Shown: positions 25,287 through 36,326 of the stretch, piece after piece
How the letters are laid out: every line of letters starts with the position of its first letter
Numbering within the stretch: the first letter of the stretch is position 1
NCBI RefSeq assembly: GCF_902859945.1
Contig: NZ_CADIKL010000054.1
Coordinates: 1-49,252 of the forward strand
Reading direction: 5' to 3'
Origin: Paraburkholderia caffeinitolerans
Lineage (GTDB): Bacteria; Pseudomonadota; Gammaproteobacteria; Burkholderiales; Burkholderiaceae
DNA: 49,252 nucleotides
Position numbers and translations under genes: made by a program
The notes under the pieces: model-generated
The model's input: the letters and a program-made list of their open reading frames with translations, nothing else
Databases searched by the model: none
Told to the model about the DNA's origin: nothing

Positions 25287-25317
25287 GAAGCCTCCCGGTT
25301 GACATGTTGCAGGGCCT

Positions 25318-25347
25318 CTTGAAATTTCCGTTCCATGCGCTATTTTA
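25318..25347 (+). promoter_or_regulatory. Sigma32-type promoter of Hsp20 operon 2
   Basis: CTTGAAA at 25318-25324, 14-15 bp, then GCTATTTTA at 25339-25347. Leader copy C follows at 25376, at nearly the same distance as in operon 1. Confidence 0.75.
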
Positions 25348-25375
25348 TTCATCGCTCAGGCAGTCGCGATCAAGC

Positions 25376-25445
25376 GCTGCGTGTTTCGATTTGTTTGTCG
25401 GCGGGGTTTCCCACGGGCAGGCGGACTGGAGCGCGTGGTCCGGTT
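25376..25445 (+). promoter_or_regulatory. Conserved heat-shock leader, copy C
   Basis: Same order of blocks as copies A and B: TGCGTGTTTCGATTTGTTT, a longer variable stretch (about 18 bases), GGCAGGCGGACTGGAGCGCG, then a GTCCGGTTCG segment. CGGAC can pair with GTCCG, a compensated version of the stem in copy B. The pairing is kept although the bases changed, which argues for RNA structure. Confidence 0.75.
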
Positions 25446-25483
25446 CGTTCTTCGTGAGAGGCCCCGGTTTCAGGGAGCCCGTC

Positions 25484-25924
25484 ATGAGCGATCTTTTCTT
25501 CAGCACCGATCTGCCAGACGAATTCGACCGCCTGCAACGGCAGATGGCCAGCGTCTTCGCGGGCTTTCCCGCGAGCCTGCGCGCGATGCGCAGCGAAACC
25601 TTTCCTCCCGTCAACATCGGCAGCACCGACGACAGCGTCGAGATCGTCGCGTTCGCGCCAGGACTCGATCCGGCCGCGATTGACGTCTCGATTGACAAAG
25701 GAGTGCTGACGATCAGTGGCGAGCGCAAGCCGCCCGGACCTGAAGCGGACGTTGAGACGCGCGTCTACGCCAGGGAACGCTTCATGGGGGCGTTCCGGCG
25801 CGTGATCGAGCTGCCGCAGCATGCGGATCCCGACAGGGTCAACGCGCGCTACGTGAACGGTTGCCTGACCATCAGCGTCGGACGTTCCGAGGCATCGAAG
25901 CCGCGCGCCATTTCCGTCCAGTGA
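25484..25924 (+). CDS. Small heat-shock protein Hsp20, operon 2 first gene
   Basis: 146 residues, ATG 25484 with CAGGGAG upstream. Near-duplicate of the protein at 17657: MSDLFFSTDLPDEFDRLQRQ, PPVNIGSTDDSVEIVAFAPG, ARYVNGCLTISVGR, tail KPRAISVQ. Complete alpha-crystallin domain and I-x-V tail. Followed after 30 bp by the second member of the pair. Confidence 0.92.
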   Translation: MSDLFFSTDLPDEFDRLQRQMASVFAGFPASLRAMRSETFPPVNIGSTDDSVEIVAFAPGLDPAAIDVSIDKGVLTISGERKPPGPEADVETRVYARERFMGAFRRVIELPQHADPDRVNARYVNGCLTISVGRSEASKPRAISVQ

Positions 25925-25954
25925 GCCGTTGGCTAAAACATCACGGAGGACATC

Positions 25955-26374
25955 ATGAACGACAGCACTGAACTGGCTACCCGTGAGTCGCGCACCGGCG
26001 TTGCTCCGCGCGAGGGTGCGCAACCTGCGAAGCAGCTCACCCGGATCGCACCTGCGGTGGACGTCTTCGAGGACAGCCATGGCATCACGCTGTACGCGGA
26101 CCTGCCAGGTGTGCCGCGCGAAAAGCTTGAGGTGCGGGTACAGGACGGGAGCCTGAACATCGAGGCTGAAGCGGTGATTCCGAGCCCATCCGGGCTGCGT
26201 CTGCAGCATGGCGAGGTGCGCCACCCGCACTTCTGGCGCGCCTTCACGCTCAGTCCGGATTTCGACGTCTCGCGTATCGACGCGCAGCTGCGCGATGGGG
26301 TGCTCGAGCTCACCATTCCCCGTCGCGAGGAGGCAAAGCCGCGACGCATCGAGGTGAGCGTTAGTCAGGCGTAA
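25955..26374 (+). CDS. Small heat-shock protein Hsp20, operon 2 second gene
   Basis: 139 residues, counterpart of the gene at 18110: IAPAVDVFEDSHGITLYADL, LRLQHGEVRHPHFWRAFTLS, LRDGVLELTIPRREEAKPRR, tail IEV. ATG preceded by CGGAGGA. The pair at 25484/25955 and the pair at 17657/18110 arose by duplication of a two-gene unit together with leader and promoter. Confidence 0.92.
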   Translation: MNDSTELATRESRTGVAPREGAQPAKQLTRIAPAVDVFEDSHGITLYADLPGVPREKLEVRVQDGSLNIEAEAVIPSPSGLRLQHGEVRHPHFWRAFTLSPDFDVSRIDAQLRDGVLELTIPRREEAKPRRIEVSVSQA

Positions 26375-26408
26375 GCACAGGGGCAAGTACGGGCATGCGG
26401 AGGAATGT

Positions 26409-26690
26409 ATGGACGACGTACGCAGCGAAAGCTGGAAGGGCTTCATGATCGAAACCCGCGCATTTCCGGTCCGGCACTGCGCGCTGCCTCCTGCTGGCCG
26501 GGATACGTATGTGGTCGTCGTGCGCATCCGGCGCGCGGAGCGCACGGTCGCGGACTGGCACCTGCCACGCTACGCCCAGCAACGCTCAAGCGTGGACGAG
26601 GCGCACCGGGAGGCGCTCGAGTACGCGATACACGCCATCAATGCGGGCTGTGTCAACGACACGGGTTCGCCGGCGCGCTTCCTCGCGTGA
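26409..26690 (+). CDS. Small protein, paralogue group member 2
   Basis: 93 residues, 34 bp after Hsp20, AGGAATG before the start. Core: YVVVVRIRRAERTVADWHLP and VDEAHREALEYAIHAINAG. Compare member 1 at 14162 (VNWHLP..., EEAESEALEYAVRLVD): both carry the WHLP box and the ALEYA helix. Association with heat-shock promoters at two loci suggests a stress role, but no activity is known. Confidence 0.65.
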   Translation: MDDVRSESWKGFMIETRAFPVRHCALPPAGRDTYVVVVRIRRAERTVADWHLPRYAQQRSSVDEAHREALEYAIHAINAGCVNDTGSPARFLA

Positions 26691-26795
26691 CAAACACCAC
26701 GCTGCACGGTAGCGCGGTCCTCGTTTGGCCTGCATTACGTGTCGTTTTTCTGCGGGGGCCCCTGCTTTCGGGACCCTGTTTTACGGGAGAAGGAA

Positions 26796-27104
26796 ATGCT
26801 CAGTCCACACGAATTTGCGACCCTGATGCTGGTTAGTCAGGCACCGGACCAGATCGACATGAATCGCGCGGAACTCGACGCGCTGCTCGAACGCCAGCTG
26901 GTCATGCTGGAACATTGCGCCGGGGGTGCGCGCCGCGCGTACCTCACCGGGAAGGGCAGAACGTTCCTCGACGCGCTCCACCCGGGCGACGCACCGCGTC
27001 GAAGCCGCAAGACCGCCGGCAACGACACTGGGACAAGGCCGGAAACGCCCTTCGTGCCCGGTGGCATCACGACGGATATTGTGGTGCCGGGAGGCGCAGG
27101 CTGA
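26796..27104 (+). CDS. Small winged-helix-like protein
   Basis: 102 residues from ATG 26796 behind GAGAAGGAA. MLSPHEFATLMLVSQAPDQI, then DMNRAELDALLERQLVMLEH and ARRAYLTGKGRTFLDAL look like the helices and wing of a MarR/PadR-type winged helix (the 'YxLTxxGxxxL' ending), without the dimerisation helices. The rest is disordered and basic. It could be a small DNA-binding regulator of the operon; this is a resemblance only. The ~45 bases before it resemble those before the Hsp20 gene at 25484. Confidence 0.45.
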   Translation: MLSPHEFATLMLVSQAPDQIDMNRAELDALLERQLVMLEHCAGGARRAYLTGKGRTFLDALHPGDAPRRSRKTAGNDTGTRPETPFVPGGITTDIVVPGGAG

Positions 27105-27344
27105 ATGGCTGCGTGATCGCTACGCCAGGCTTGTCATCGTCGCAGAGAGACGCGGGCGCGAGGTTATCGGGGTCTCCCAGGCAACCCCGGGGCGACACAA
27201 GTCGTCGTGCTCGCGCCCGGTCGCGCCGACGGGGGCAGGCCTGCAGCTCGCCATGCGGAATGCCATGTGCTACATGAACTGACGGGAAACTCTTTTCGCC
27301 GCGGGCGCTTGCGCATGGGTGAGGCGCCCTGCCGGAGGTGCATT

Positions 27345-27623
27345 ATGAATGTGGACAAAATCATCGAGTATCACGGCTGCGAGATCCGGCCGGTGGTCAG
27401 CGCCACCGGGAAGGGCCGTTACGCAGCTGTGGCCATCGTCACTGACCGGGCCGACGAAACGCGCACGCTCGGTGTGGACGGGGAGTTCGCCAACCCGCAG
27501 GAGGCGCGCGATGAAGCGTTGGAGCTTGCCGTCGCATGGATCCAGCAACGCTCAGTCGTTTCAGACCGGTATGTCCGACGGACGTGGCTCCCGGTCAGCA
27601 ACTGCCGTCCGGACGCGAGGTGA
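27345..27623 (+). CDS. Small protein, paralogue group member 3
   Basis: 92 residues from ATG 27345 behind GGAGGTG. MNVDKIIEYHGCEIRPVVSA, then RYAAVAIVTDRADETRT and QEARDEALELAVAWIQQRS. It has the same two-strand plus helix layout as members 1 and 2, lacking WHLP. Unknown function. 240 bp separate it from the preceding gene with nothing recognisable between. Confidence 0.6.
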   Translation: MNVDKIIEYHGCEIRPVVSATGKGRYAAVAIVTDRADETRTLGVDGEFANPQEARDEALELAVAWIQQRSVVSDRYVRRTWLPVSNCRPDAR

Positions 27624-27719
27624 TTACCTGCGGTTTCATGGTCGGTCCGGTTCCGGTTCGCGGTGCCTGCGGAACCCGGAACCATTCGGGCTCAAGCCAC
27701 TTCGAGGAGGAAAGCGAGT

Positions 27720-28220
27720 ATGACAGACGTCGCAGTCATCGATCCCGACAAGGACGCGCTTTATGAACGCATCCGGCTGCTGCTCTTCAGCGCGGATCTG
27801 CCGGTGCAGCGTCTGGAAGCCGACATCGACGATATCGGACGTTTCACCGCGCCGGATGTGCGCTCACCGCACCTGCGCCTGGTCGAGTCCATGCCGCCGC
27901 TCACGCCTGCTGCCGAAGCGATTGTGCGCGCCGTGATCCACGCATACGGCATCGAGCTGTTCGGGCGCGACAGCGTGAATTCCCGTCTGCGTGCCCTGAT
28001 AAAGGCTGGACCCGTCAAGTTTGGACAGACTGCCCTGATGCTGGGGCCGGACGCGCCCGTGCCGCAGCGTGCCCGTGCACTCGTCCAGGAGTTCAACCGG
28101 ATTTTCGAGCGCTATCCCGAGAGCGGTTTCGCCCAGGCCCGATGCCTTCTCGCGGGGATTGGCCTGCCAGTCGGCCGCGACGTGCCTCGCCAGCCAGGTC
28201 GCTCACTCCAGGGCGACTAG
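27720..28220 (+). CDS. Unknown protein ending the Hsp20 operon 2 cluster
   Basis: 166 residues, ATG 27720 with GGAGGAAAG upstream. ALYERIRLLLFSADLPVQRL, VESMPPLTPAAEAIVRAVIH, YGIELFGRDSVNSRLRALI, ARALVQEFNRIFERYPESGF. All-helical, cytosolic, family not recognised. Last + strand gene before katG. Confidence 0.6.
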   Translation: MTDVAVIDPDKDALYERIRLLLFSADLPVQRLEADIDDIGRFTAPDVRSPHLRLVESMPPLTPAAEAIVRAVIHAYGIELFGRDSVNSRLRALIKAGPVKFGQTALMLGPDAPVPQRARALVQEFNRIFERYPESGFAQARCLLAGIGLPVGRDVPRQPGRSLQGD

Positions 28221-28511
28221 CAGATTGGTCATGCCGCCAAACATCCCGTGCCGGGAACGCCGCCTCACGTCGTAGCGGTCAGTTTTCGCGAGCCAGTCTC
28301 GGCCGCACCGAGCGTACCCGCTTCGCATTGAAATGCCGCGGGAGCGGCACTGTGCCGCCGCGCGTCCTCCAGGCTACTGAGGAACGCTTTATGCACCGCA
28401 GCGCATAAGCGCACGCTTGTTTGCCGCCTTGGAGCCATCAAGCTTCTGCCTGTCGTTGAAAAGGCGCTCCGCTGTCCGCACCCTCAGTGGCTCAATTTTC
28501 GGTCGGCGTAA

Positions 28512-28748
28512 ACACATCGACAAGAGTGGGACCAACCTGGCCGCGCTGAACGTCGTGAACGCCAAGCGTGAGACGCATCCGCCAGGTCAAGTATCTCGAC
28601 AACATCGTGGAACAAGCTCATCGGACGATTAAACCGTACCCGACCCATGCTGGGATTCAAGCCATTTCGCTGCGCCCGGATCCTGCTATGTGGAATCGCG
28701 ATCATGTATACGATCGCGAAAGGCCAGCTGGGCAGATGCGCTGAGTAA
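28512..28748 (+). pseudogene. C-terminal remnant of an IS6-family transposase
   Basis: In three successive frames the + strand reads HIDKSGTNLAALNVVNAKRE, RQVKYLDNIVEQAHRTIK and PMLGFKPFRCARILLCGIAI. These are consecutive motifs of IS6/IS26-type DDE transposases (DKSGANLAAL, QVKYLNNIVEQDHR, RPMLGFK). Two frameshifts and no upstream half, so inactive. The remaining part of 28221-28511 holds no gene I can identify. Confidence 0.85.
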
Positions 28749-28843
28749 TGTAAGCTATCCTATGTATATCGTCTTGTTCCGTCTACGCTCTCTTACCGCG
28801 ACAGAACCCGACCGCGGCCGGCTGATTGGGAGCACCTAAACCT

Positions 28844-28873
28844 AAAAAGCCGGAGACGCAAACCTCCGGCTTT
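28844..28873 (-). terminator. Terminator of katG
   Basis: Minus strand: AAGCCGGAG, loop GTTTGCGT, CTCCGGCTT, then T-run. About 50 bp past the katG stop and in the right orientation. Confidence 0.85.
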
Positions 28874-28924
28874 GCATGCTGCTCGCGCGGCTGTTGTCTG
28901 GCAGCCGCCCGACGCAGTCACGTA

Positions 28925-31105
<2,181 letters not shown>

Positions 31106-31439
31106 CGTTCTCTCTCCAGGTCGTGGTTGTTCAAGGGTCATGCCAGCAACATGGCATGCGCGCGGGCACAACCCGCCAGGACAGCATAGTCCATTCTTGT
31201 GGCGCGATTATTGGGATGCGCTATGGCGGCGATAGCCTCTGGCAGCGAAACCAAAAGTCACCCGAGACAGCCGAATTCGCGCGTCACCACGGAGACCAGG
31301 TTGCTGTTGCACCGCAAACCAGGCATGCCGACCCGGATGTCGCAGGTGCCCAAGCCAGACCTTGCTGTCCATAGCACCCTGAATGCAGGCCTCGCAGGTC
31401 GAGGCGCGAAACGACGGCCGAGGGTCGTGCAGCCGATCG
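31106..31439. other. Upstream region of katG
   Basis: No gene recognised. It should contain the katG promoter; I see no clear sigma32 box or OxyR-type site I would defend. Confidence 0.35.
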
Positions 31440-31746
31440 CTATGCGTCGGACAGCAACCATTCGCGGGGGCTCGCCTTATGGCCGCGAGAATGGGAATCA
31501 ACGATCTGACCCGCTCGATCCACCGACCGGTAAAGACAGAGGCATTTACCGCAGCGGGTCTTCAAGTATGTTTCGTCAACGCGCTACGACGCCGCGCAGC
31601 CGTGTCGAAGCGGTTCCAGCGCTTGGCCAGCTCCGGTGTGTAACGTTTCACCCACCGCAGGATCGTCGTGTGGGCCAGCGACAGGCCCCGCTCGGCCATC
31701 ATCGCGACAACATCACGCAGGCTGAGCTTGTATGCGAGGTTATGCC
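31440..31746 (-). pseudogene. N-terminal remnant of an IS6-family transposase
   Basis: Minus strand: KLSLRDVVAMMAERGLSLAH, TTILRWVKRYTPELAKRWNR, then after a frameshift LKTRCGKCLCLYRSVDRAGQ. This is the N-terminal helix-turn-helix and first catalytic strand of IS6-type transposases (RDLEEMMAERGL, HTTIWRW, YLYRAVDKAG). It stops before the second Asp. It faces katG from upstream while the C-terminal remnant at 28512 lies downstream on the opposite strand. Confidence 0.85.
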
Positions 31747-33407
31747 GCCTGCCGGTTGAGCGAATCTGCCAGTTCGTCGATCGCCATGGCCCTGGCAAAG
31801 TGCCAGCCCTGGGCGTACTCGACTCCCCGGTCGCTGAGGTACCTGGCCTGCTCCGCAGTCTCCACGCCTTCCGCGATGAGCTGAAGTCGCAGATCCTTCG
31901 CGAGTCCGATGATGTGCGCGACGACATGATTCTTGACAGATGCGGTGTCGATTGCATCAACGAACGATTTGTCGATCTTCAGGTAGTCGGTGCCAAGCGT
32001 CTGCAGATAGGAGAGACTCGAGTAACCCGTGCCAAAGTCGTCGATGGCAACCGTCGAACCCATCCCTCGTATTTCCGCCAGAATCGGCCTTGCCTGGTCA
32101 GGCTTGATCAGGCTGCGCTCCGTGGCCTCGAACGCGAAGTTGCGTGCCCTCGCTCCTGTTACGCGCGCAATGAAATTCTTCAGGCGTGGCACGACGTCAG
32201 GGGACTGCATTTCGGAGGCCGACAGGTTGATGGCAACGTGGAAATCGGGGTATTTCTCGAAGAACCCAGCCAGATCCGCTGCGGCCAGCTCGAACACCTG
32301 GTCGGTAATCTCCTCGATCAGGTGGCAGTCTTCAGCGACCGGGATGAAAATATCCGGTCGAACATGTTCCCCGGTGCTTCGGCGCCAGCGCAGCAGGGCC
32401 TCGGCACCCACCCAGCGGCCGGTGTTCAGCTCGACCACTGGTTGATAGACCAGATAGAACTCCCTTCTTCTGAGCCCCTCGCGGATGGCGTCAGAGAGGG
32501 GCAGCGCCTTGCGCGCCGACCGCCCCGTCAGGAACAACAGCACCACCATCGCGCAAGCTGCGCACGACATGAGCAGTACGCCCGCCTGGTGAATTCGCGC
32601 GTTCGCTGCATCCGCAGGAATCGAGGCAAATGCAAAGTAGTCGTACCTCGGGGAGCGCCACAGCGAAACAATCCTGTCATCCTTAACAAATTCTGCATGC
32701 TGACCGTCACCCAGCCTGCCACGCCAGTCCGGATTGAATTTTCCGCGAGACATTCTGACTTCGTTGGAGCTGTAGAGCACCGTGCCAAGCGCGACATCAG
32801 GGTCCTTTGTATCGACATCGATCGCCAAGGTGGGAGAAACGATGGCCGTGTATCCGTTTGCGGCGGACGTGACCATGATCACAGGTTGTGGTCCGACACT
32901 GCTGGCGAGAGAAAGACTCGCCTTGCGCAATTGGAGCGGGCCTCTCGCGGTGTGCTGTGAGGTCGGGGCGGGCAACAGGACACCGTCACCATGGCGTCCA
33001 TAGGAAGAACACATAAGGCGGTTGTTCGCGACGTACCCCACTCCCTGCAGTTGCCCGTATTTCAGGTTGAGCTCTGCCATCAACGCCACGCTCTTCGGGG
33101 AGCAGGGAGCCGTATCGTGTGCTTGCAGCTCGGCAATTGCAGCGCGCACCTGGGCGCTCGAGCGCTCACTGCGCTCCAGGACCTCTGCCGCTACCACGTT
33201 CAGCTTTGCAAACTCTTCGCGCATGATCTGGGCGCGCGCAAATCCAAACGCGATACCAGCCAGCAAGGCGATGGCCAGCGTCCCGACAACCGCTGTTGTC
33301 ACAGCTGTCATCCTCCGGCTATCCAGCACTCCACGAATCACACGGACGAAGGGACGGGGCAAGTAAGAGAGTGCCCGTCGTGCGACAGGAGCGGAGAGCG
33401 AACTCAT
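31740..33407 (-). CDS. CSS-motif EAL c-di-GMP phosphodiesterase
   Basis: About 555 residues from the ATG near 33407 (an upstream in-frame ATG at 33458 adds 17). First membrane helix AVVGTLAIALLAGIAFGFAR, a periplasmic domain with the CSS redox motif in RLMCSSYG, second helix GVLLMSCAACAMVVLLFL, then a C-terminal EAL domain. The EAL site is complete: EALLRW, INLSASEM, FEATERS, AIDDFGTGYSS, LKIDKSF, AEGVET. Enzymes of this class hydrolyse c-di-GMP to pGpG, with activity tuned by periplasmic disulphide state. The stop lies at the junction with the IS6 remnant, so the last few residues may be altered. Confidence 0.88.
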   Translation of the reverse strand: MSSLSAPVARRALSYLPRPFVRVIRGVLDSRRMTAVTTAVVGTLAIALLAGIAFGFARAQIMREEFAKLNVVAAEVLERSERSSAQVRAAIAELQAHDTAPCSPKSVALMAELNLKYGQLQGVGYVANNRLMCSSYGRHGDGVLLPAPTSQHTARGPLQLRKASLSLASSVGPQPVIMVTSAANGYTAIVSPTLAIDVDTKDPDVALGTVLYSSNEVRMSRGKFNPDWRGRLGDGQHAEFVKDDRIVSLWRSPRYDYFAFASIPADAANARIHQAGVLLMSCAACAMVVLLFLTGRSARKALPLSDAIREGLRRREFYLVYQPVVELNTGRWVGAEALLRWRRSTGEHVRPDIFIPVAEDCHLIEEITDQVFELAAADLAGFFEKYPDFHVAINLSASEMQSPDVVPRLKNFIARVTGARARNFAFEATERSLIKPDQARPILAEIRGMGSTVAIDDFGTGYSSLSYLQTLGTDYLKIDKSFVDAIDTASVKNHVVAHIIGLAKDLRLQLIAEGVETAEQARYLSDRGVEYAQGWHFARAMAIDELADSLNRQAA

Positions 33408-33593
33408 GACATGGCCCAAAAGTTGGGTAAGCCGGACCCGGGCTACTGCTGCCAACATGCGTGTCTCCAGGAGCGGGCGGACTCGAGAGAGGACAGCGGT
33501 AACACCGATAGCGGGAAGCAGCGGGCGATATGGTCACCCCATTCGCGCATCAAGTTGAAAAATCAACTATATATTTTAATGTAAGGATTTTGT

Positions 33594-33734
33594 ATGCGTC
33601 AAGACGTCGCCAGTGTTCGCTTAGTTCGCATCGTCCAGACCGGCATGAACAGCCGCCGTCGCCAGTTCCGGCTGGAAGAGGCAGTGATTCAGATTGGCGC
33701 CGTGATCGCGGACCGGGCCTTGGTGACGCGATGA
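33594..33734 (+). CDS. Possible 46-residue protein
   Basis: ATG 33594 with AAGGA six bases upstream: MRQDVASVRLVRIVQTGMNS, ends IADRALVTR. AT-rich promoter-like DNA precedes it (TATATATTTTAATG near 33570). Unknown; could be a remnant instead. Confidence 0.3.
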   Translation: MRQDVASVRLVRIVQTGMNSRRRQFRLEEAVIQIGAVIADRALVTR

Positions 33735-33770
33735 ACGCTATCGCAGTCTAGGGTGCGCAAACACTGACCA

Positions 33771-33794
33771 GACTGATAAGGCCTATTATCGGTC
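33771..33794 (+). repeat. Inverted repeat 34 bp before recombinase 1
   Basis: GACTGATAA, 6-bp spacer GGCCTA, TTATCGGTC: 8 of 9 arm positions are complementary. The inner GATAA-N6-TTATC has the same spacing and exactly the same distance (34 bp) to the start codon as the repeat before recombinase 2. Confidence 0.65.
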
Positions 33795-33824
33795 CATCAT
33801 CAATTTCTACGAAAACTCGCAAGC

Positions 33825-35516
33825 ATGAAAACGCGTGAGACTTCTGCCGCCGCGTCCGGAAAGGACGCATTCTTCCCGGACAAAGCCGAACTCGCGGCAT
33901 TGCGAAGCTGGTATGCCGGCCTCGATGCCCGCAGCGCCATTGCCCGCTATCTGGGGGAGCGGGCGCCCGGCGAGTCTTCGCGTGGCATCATGGGGCGCAT
34001 CCGCCGGCGCCTTGTTGTGTTTGCGCAGGCGCGCCATCGCGAGGATCTGGCCGCCGTCTTCGTAACGCGGCCTGCAGCGGCCTCACCCGATGCTGTCGCC
34101 CTTGCAATCGAGACCTTGCGCTACGTTGCCGTACCGGTTCCGCAGATCAGTGACGCGATCGAAACCTGGCTGCCCGCGCGCATCGTTGCGCCCCTGCAGG
34201 CGCACGGCATCCAGACGCTGGCAGACCTGACCGTGCGGATTCCCCGGCGCCGCCGGTGGTGGGTGGCCATCCCCGGACTGGGTGTCGCCGGCGCACATCA
34301 CATCGAGGCGTTCTTCGCCTCGCATCCCGCGCTGACCGAACGCGCCCGGGCCTTGATCGCCGCAACACCAGTCAATGGTATCGTTCCATGGGAACAGCTG
34401 CGCGTGCCGAACGAGGTTGACGGCTCCCAGGGACAGTGTCGCGCACCCCGGGACAGCTGCCTGCTGAAGGCGTCGAACGACCCTGAAGCCATTAAGTCAT
34501 GGCTGTCACTGCATGAATCCCCCGCGACGCAGCGCACGTACCGCAAGGAAGCGGAACGCCTGATCCTGTGGGCGATTGTCGAGCGCGGCTGCGCGCTGTC
34601 GTCGCTGACAACCGACGATGCGATCGCTTACCGCAGCTTCCTGCGACGACCGACACCCCACGAGCGCTGGATCGGACCGCTGCGTCCGCGCCACAGTCCA
34701 GAGTGGCGGCCGTTTTGTGGTCCCCTGTCGGCGCGCTCCGCAGCGTGTGCGCTGACGGTGCTGTCCGCGCTGTTCCGCTGGCTTGTCGAGCAGCGCTACG
34801 TGCTCGCGAACCCGTTTTCCGGCGTGAAGGTCAAGGCCCACTCGCATCACGCAGGACTCGATGTGTCGCGGGGATTCTCCGAAGGCGAGTGGCTGCTGGT
34901 GCGCGCGCTTGCCGACGGTCTCGAGTGGTCCTACGGCTGGAGCGAGGCGGCGGCACGGCGCCTGCGTTTCCTGCTGGACTTCGGCTACGCGACCGGCCTA
35001 CGCGCCAGTGAACTGACCGGAGCGACGCTTGGCGACATCCATCCGGACGACCATGGTGTTCAGTGGCTGCACGTGCGCGGCAAGGGCGGCAAGCTGGGCA
35101 AGGTCGCACTACCGGCGCTCGCGCGCACCGCACTGGACCAGTATCTCGCGCAGCGCAAACTGCCGGTAACCTCTGCGAGCTGGAACCCGGTAACGCCGCT
35201 CGTTGCGAGCCTCGAGGAAGACGGCGCAGGCATCGAAACCACGCGGCTGGGGCGTGTGCTGCGACGATTTTTCGTGCTGGTTGCCGATACGGTCGAGGAT
35301 GAGCGACCCGCGACGGCCGCAAAGCTGCGATGCGCGAGCCCGCACTGGATGCGGCACACTCACGCCAGTCACGCACTCGCGCGCGGCGCGGAGCTGATCA
35401 TGGTTCGCGACAACCTTCGGCACGCGTCCATTTCCACGACGTCGACCTATCTGCATGCGGATGAAGTGCTGCGCGCACGACAGTTCGACCAGGCGTTCCG
35501 TCCACGTGAGAAGTAA
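33825..35516 (+). CDS. Tyrosine recombinase with DUF3701 N-terminus, copy 1
   Basis: 563 residues. N-terminal DUF3701-type helical domain (DKAELAALRSWYAGLDARSA, about 15-90). A helix-hairpin-helix-like segment with PRRRRWWVAIPGLGVAGAHH comes next, then a core-binding SAM-like domain (TQRTYRKEAERLILWAIVE) and the catalytic domain. Catalytic residues: Arg in ATGLRASEL, Lys in VRGKGGK, HWMRHTHASH (His and second Arg), LRHAS, and the nucleophile Tyr in TSTYLHADE. All present, so probably active. It is about 200 residues longer than XerC/D because of the N-terminal extension. Two further relatives follow in tandem. Confidence 0.9.
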   Translation: MKTRETSAAASGKDAFFPDKAELAALRSWYAGLDARSAIARYLGERAPGESSRGIMGRIRRRLVVFAQARHREDLAAVFVTRPAAASPDAVALAIETLRYVAVPVPQISDAIETWLPARIVAPLQAHGIQTLADLTVRIPRRRRWWVAIPGLGVAGAHHIEAFFASHPALTERARALIAATPVNGIVPWEQLRVPNEVDGSQGQCRAPRDSCLLKASNDPEAIKSWLSLHESPATQRTYRKEAERLILWAIVERGCALSSLTTDDAIAYRSFLRRPTPHERWIGPLRPRHSPEWRPFCGPLSARSAACALTVLSALFRWLVEQRYVLANPFSGVKVKAHSHHAGLDVSRGFSEGEWLLVRALADGLEWSYGWSEAAARRLRFLLDFGYATGLRASELTGATLGDIHPDDHGVQWLHVRGKGGKLGKVALPALARTALDQYLAQRKLPVTSASWNPVTPLVASLEEDGAGIETTRLGRVLRRFFVLVADTVEDERPATAAKLRCASPHWMRHTHASHALARGAELIMVRDNLRHASISTTSTYLHADEVLRARQFDQAFRPREK

Positions 35517-35664
35517 CCTTGCGGTCCTCGCGAAGCATCGGATTTGCGTATCGCACATCAGGCGCAACCCGGACGCCTTCTTTCGCAATAAGATCATCGC
35601 TGTCTGTCCATCCCATCTACAGGCTTCATGTGATGGCTGGCAGTTGCTCCTGAGGAAAGACAAC

Positions 35665-36276
35665 ATGGCACACGAACGTTGCGAGCAATGCGGCAACCCC
35701 ACACCACCCTGGGACATCATTGACTTCAGCGAGGATGGCAACAGCTATGCGTTGCTCTGTACTCCGTGCTTCAACGCAACGATCGCCGAATTAACCGGCT
35801 TCACCGATTTCGAAAATGTCCGCCTCGAACCGATCAGGATGACTGATTGTACCGGAGAGCCCCATCAGTTCCATTTCCAGTTCCGCCTGCAGGGCACCAT
35901 GATTATTCTGGATGCATTTGAGCTTTGCGGGGATCTTCGCTGCGGCTACCAGTTCCAGTTGACCGGCGAACCCGATGACGATGTGTTCGTCCTGCTCGGC
36001 CACCTTGTCGAAAGGATCCGTCGCACACTGTCAGTCCGGCACATCGATTTTCAGGAACGCCAGATCATCGACAGCACGGTGCGTGGTCGCATTGACCTGG
36101 ACGAGGCACAGGACGGGCTTCTGCCGCTCGTCGTGGTCGACGGCAAGGAAGTGACATGGAAGGAATTCGGGCGAATGCTGACGAGCGTGCAAGGCGGCAG
36201 ATGGAAACCGTCGCCCGCGTTCATCCAGGCGCTTGACGAAGCGGCGCTGGGACCGCGCCGTTGCCCAATGCTTTAG
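35665..36276 (+). CDS. CxxC protein of unknown function
   Basis: 203 residues from ATG 35665 behind TGAGGAAAG. It starts with a zinc-ribbon-like pair, CEQCG (6-10) and CTPC (about 37-40), followed by a beta-rich domain: FHFQFRLQGTMIILDAFEL, GYQFQLTGEPDDDVFVLLGH and LVERIRRTLSVRHIDFQERQ. Similar stand-alone proteins occur on mobile elements; I do not know the function (possibly a DUF7713-type protein, from memory). Lies between recombinase copy 1 and a recombinase remnant, as if carried between two integration events. Confidence 0.6.
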   Translation: MAHERCEQCGNPTPPWDIIDFSEDGNSYALLCTPCFNATIAELTGFTDFENVRLEPIRMTDCTGEPHQFHFQFRLQGTMIILDAFELCGDLRCGYQFQLTGEPDDDVFVLLGHLVERIRRTLSVRHIDFQERQIIDSTVRGRIDLDEAQDGLLPLVVVDGKEVTWKEFGRMLTSVQGGRWKPSPAFIQALDEAALGPRRCPML

Positions 36277-36326
36277 ACGAAAACCACTTATATCCAATGA
36301 TAGGAATTCACGCTCATCATGTCGGT

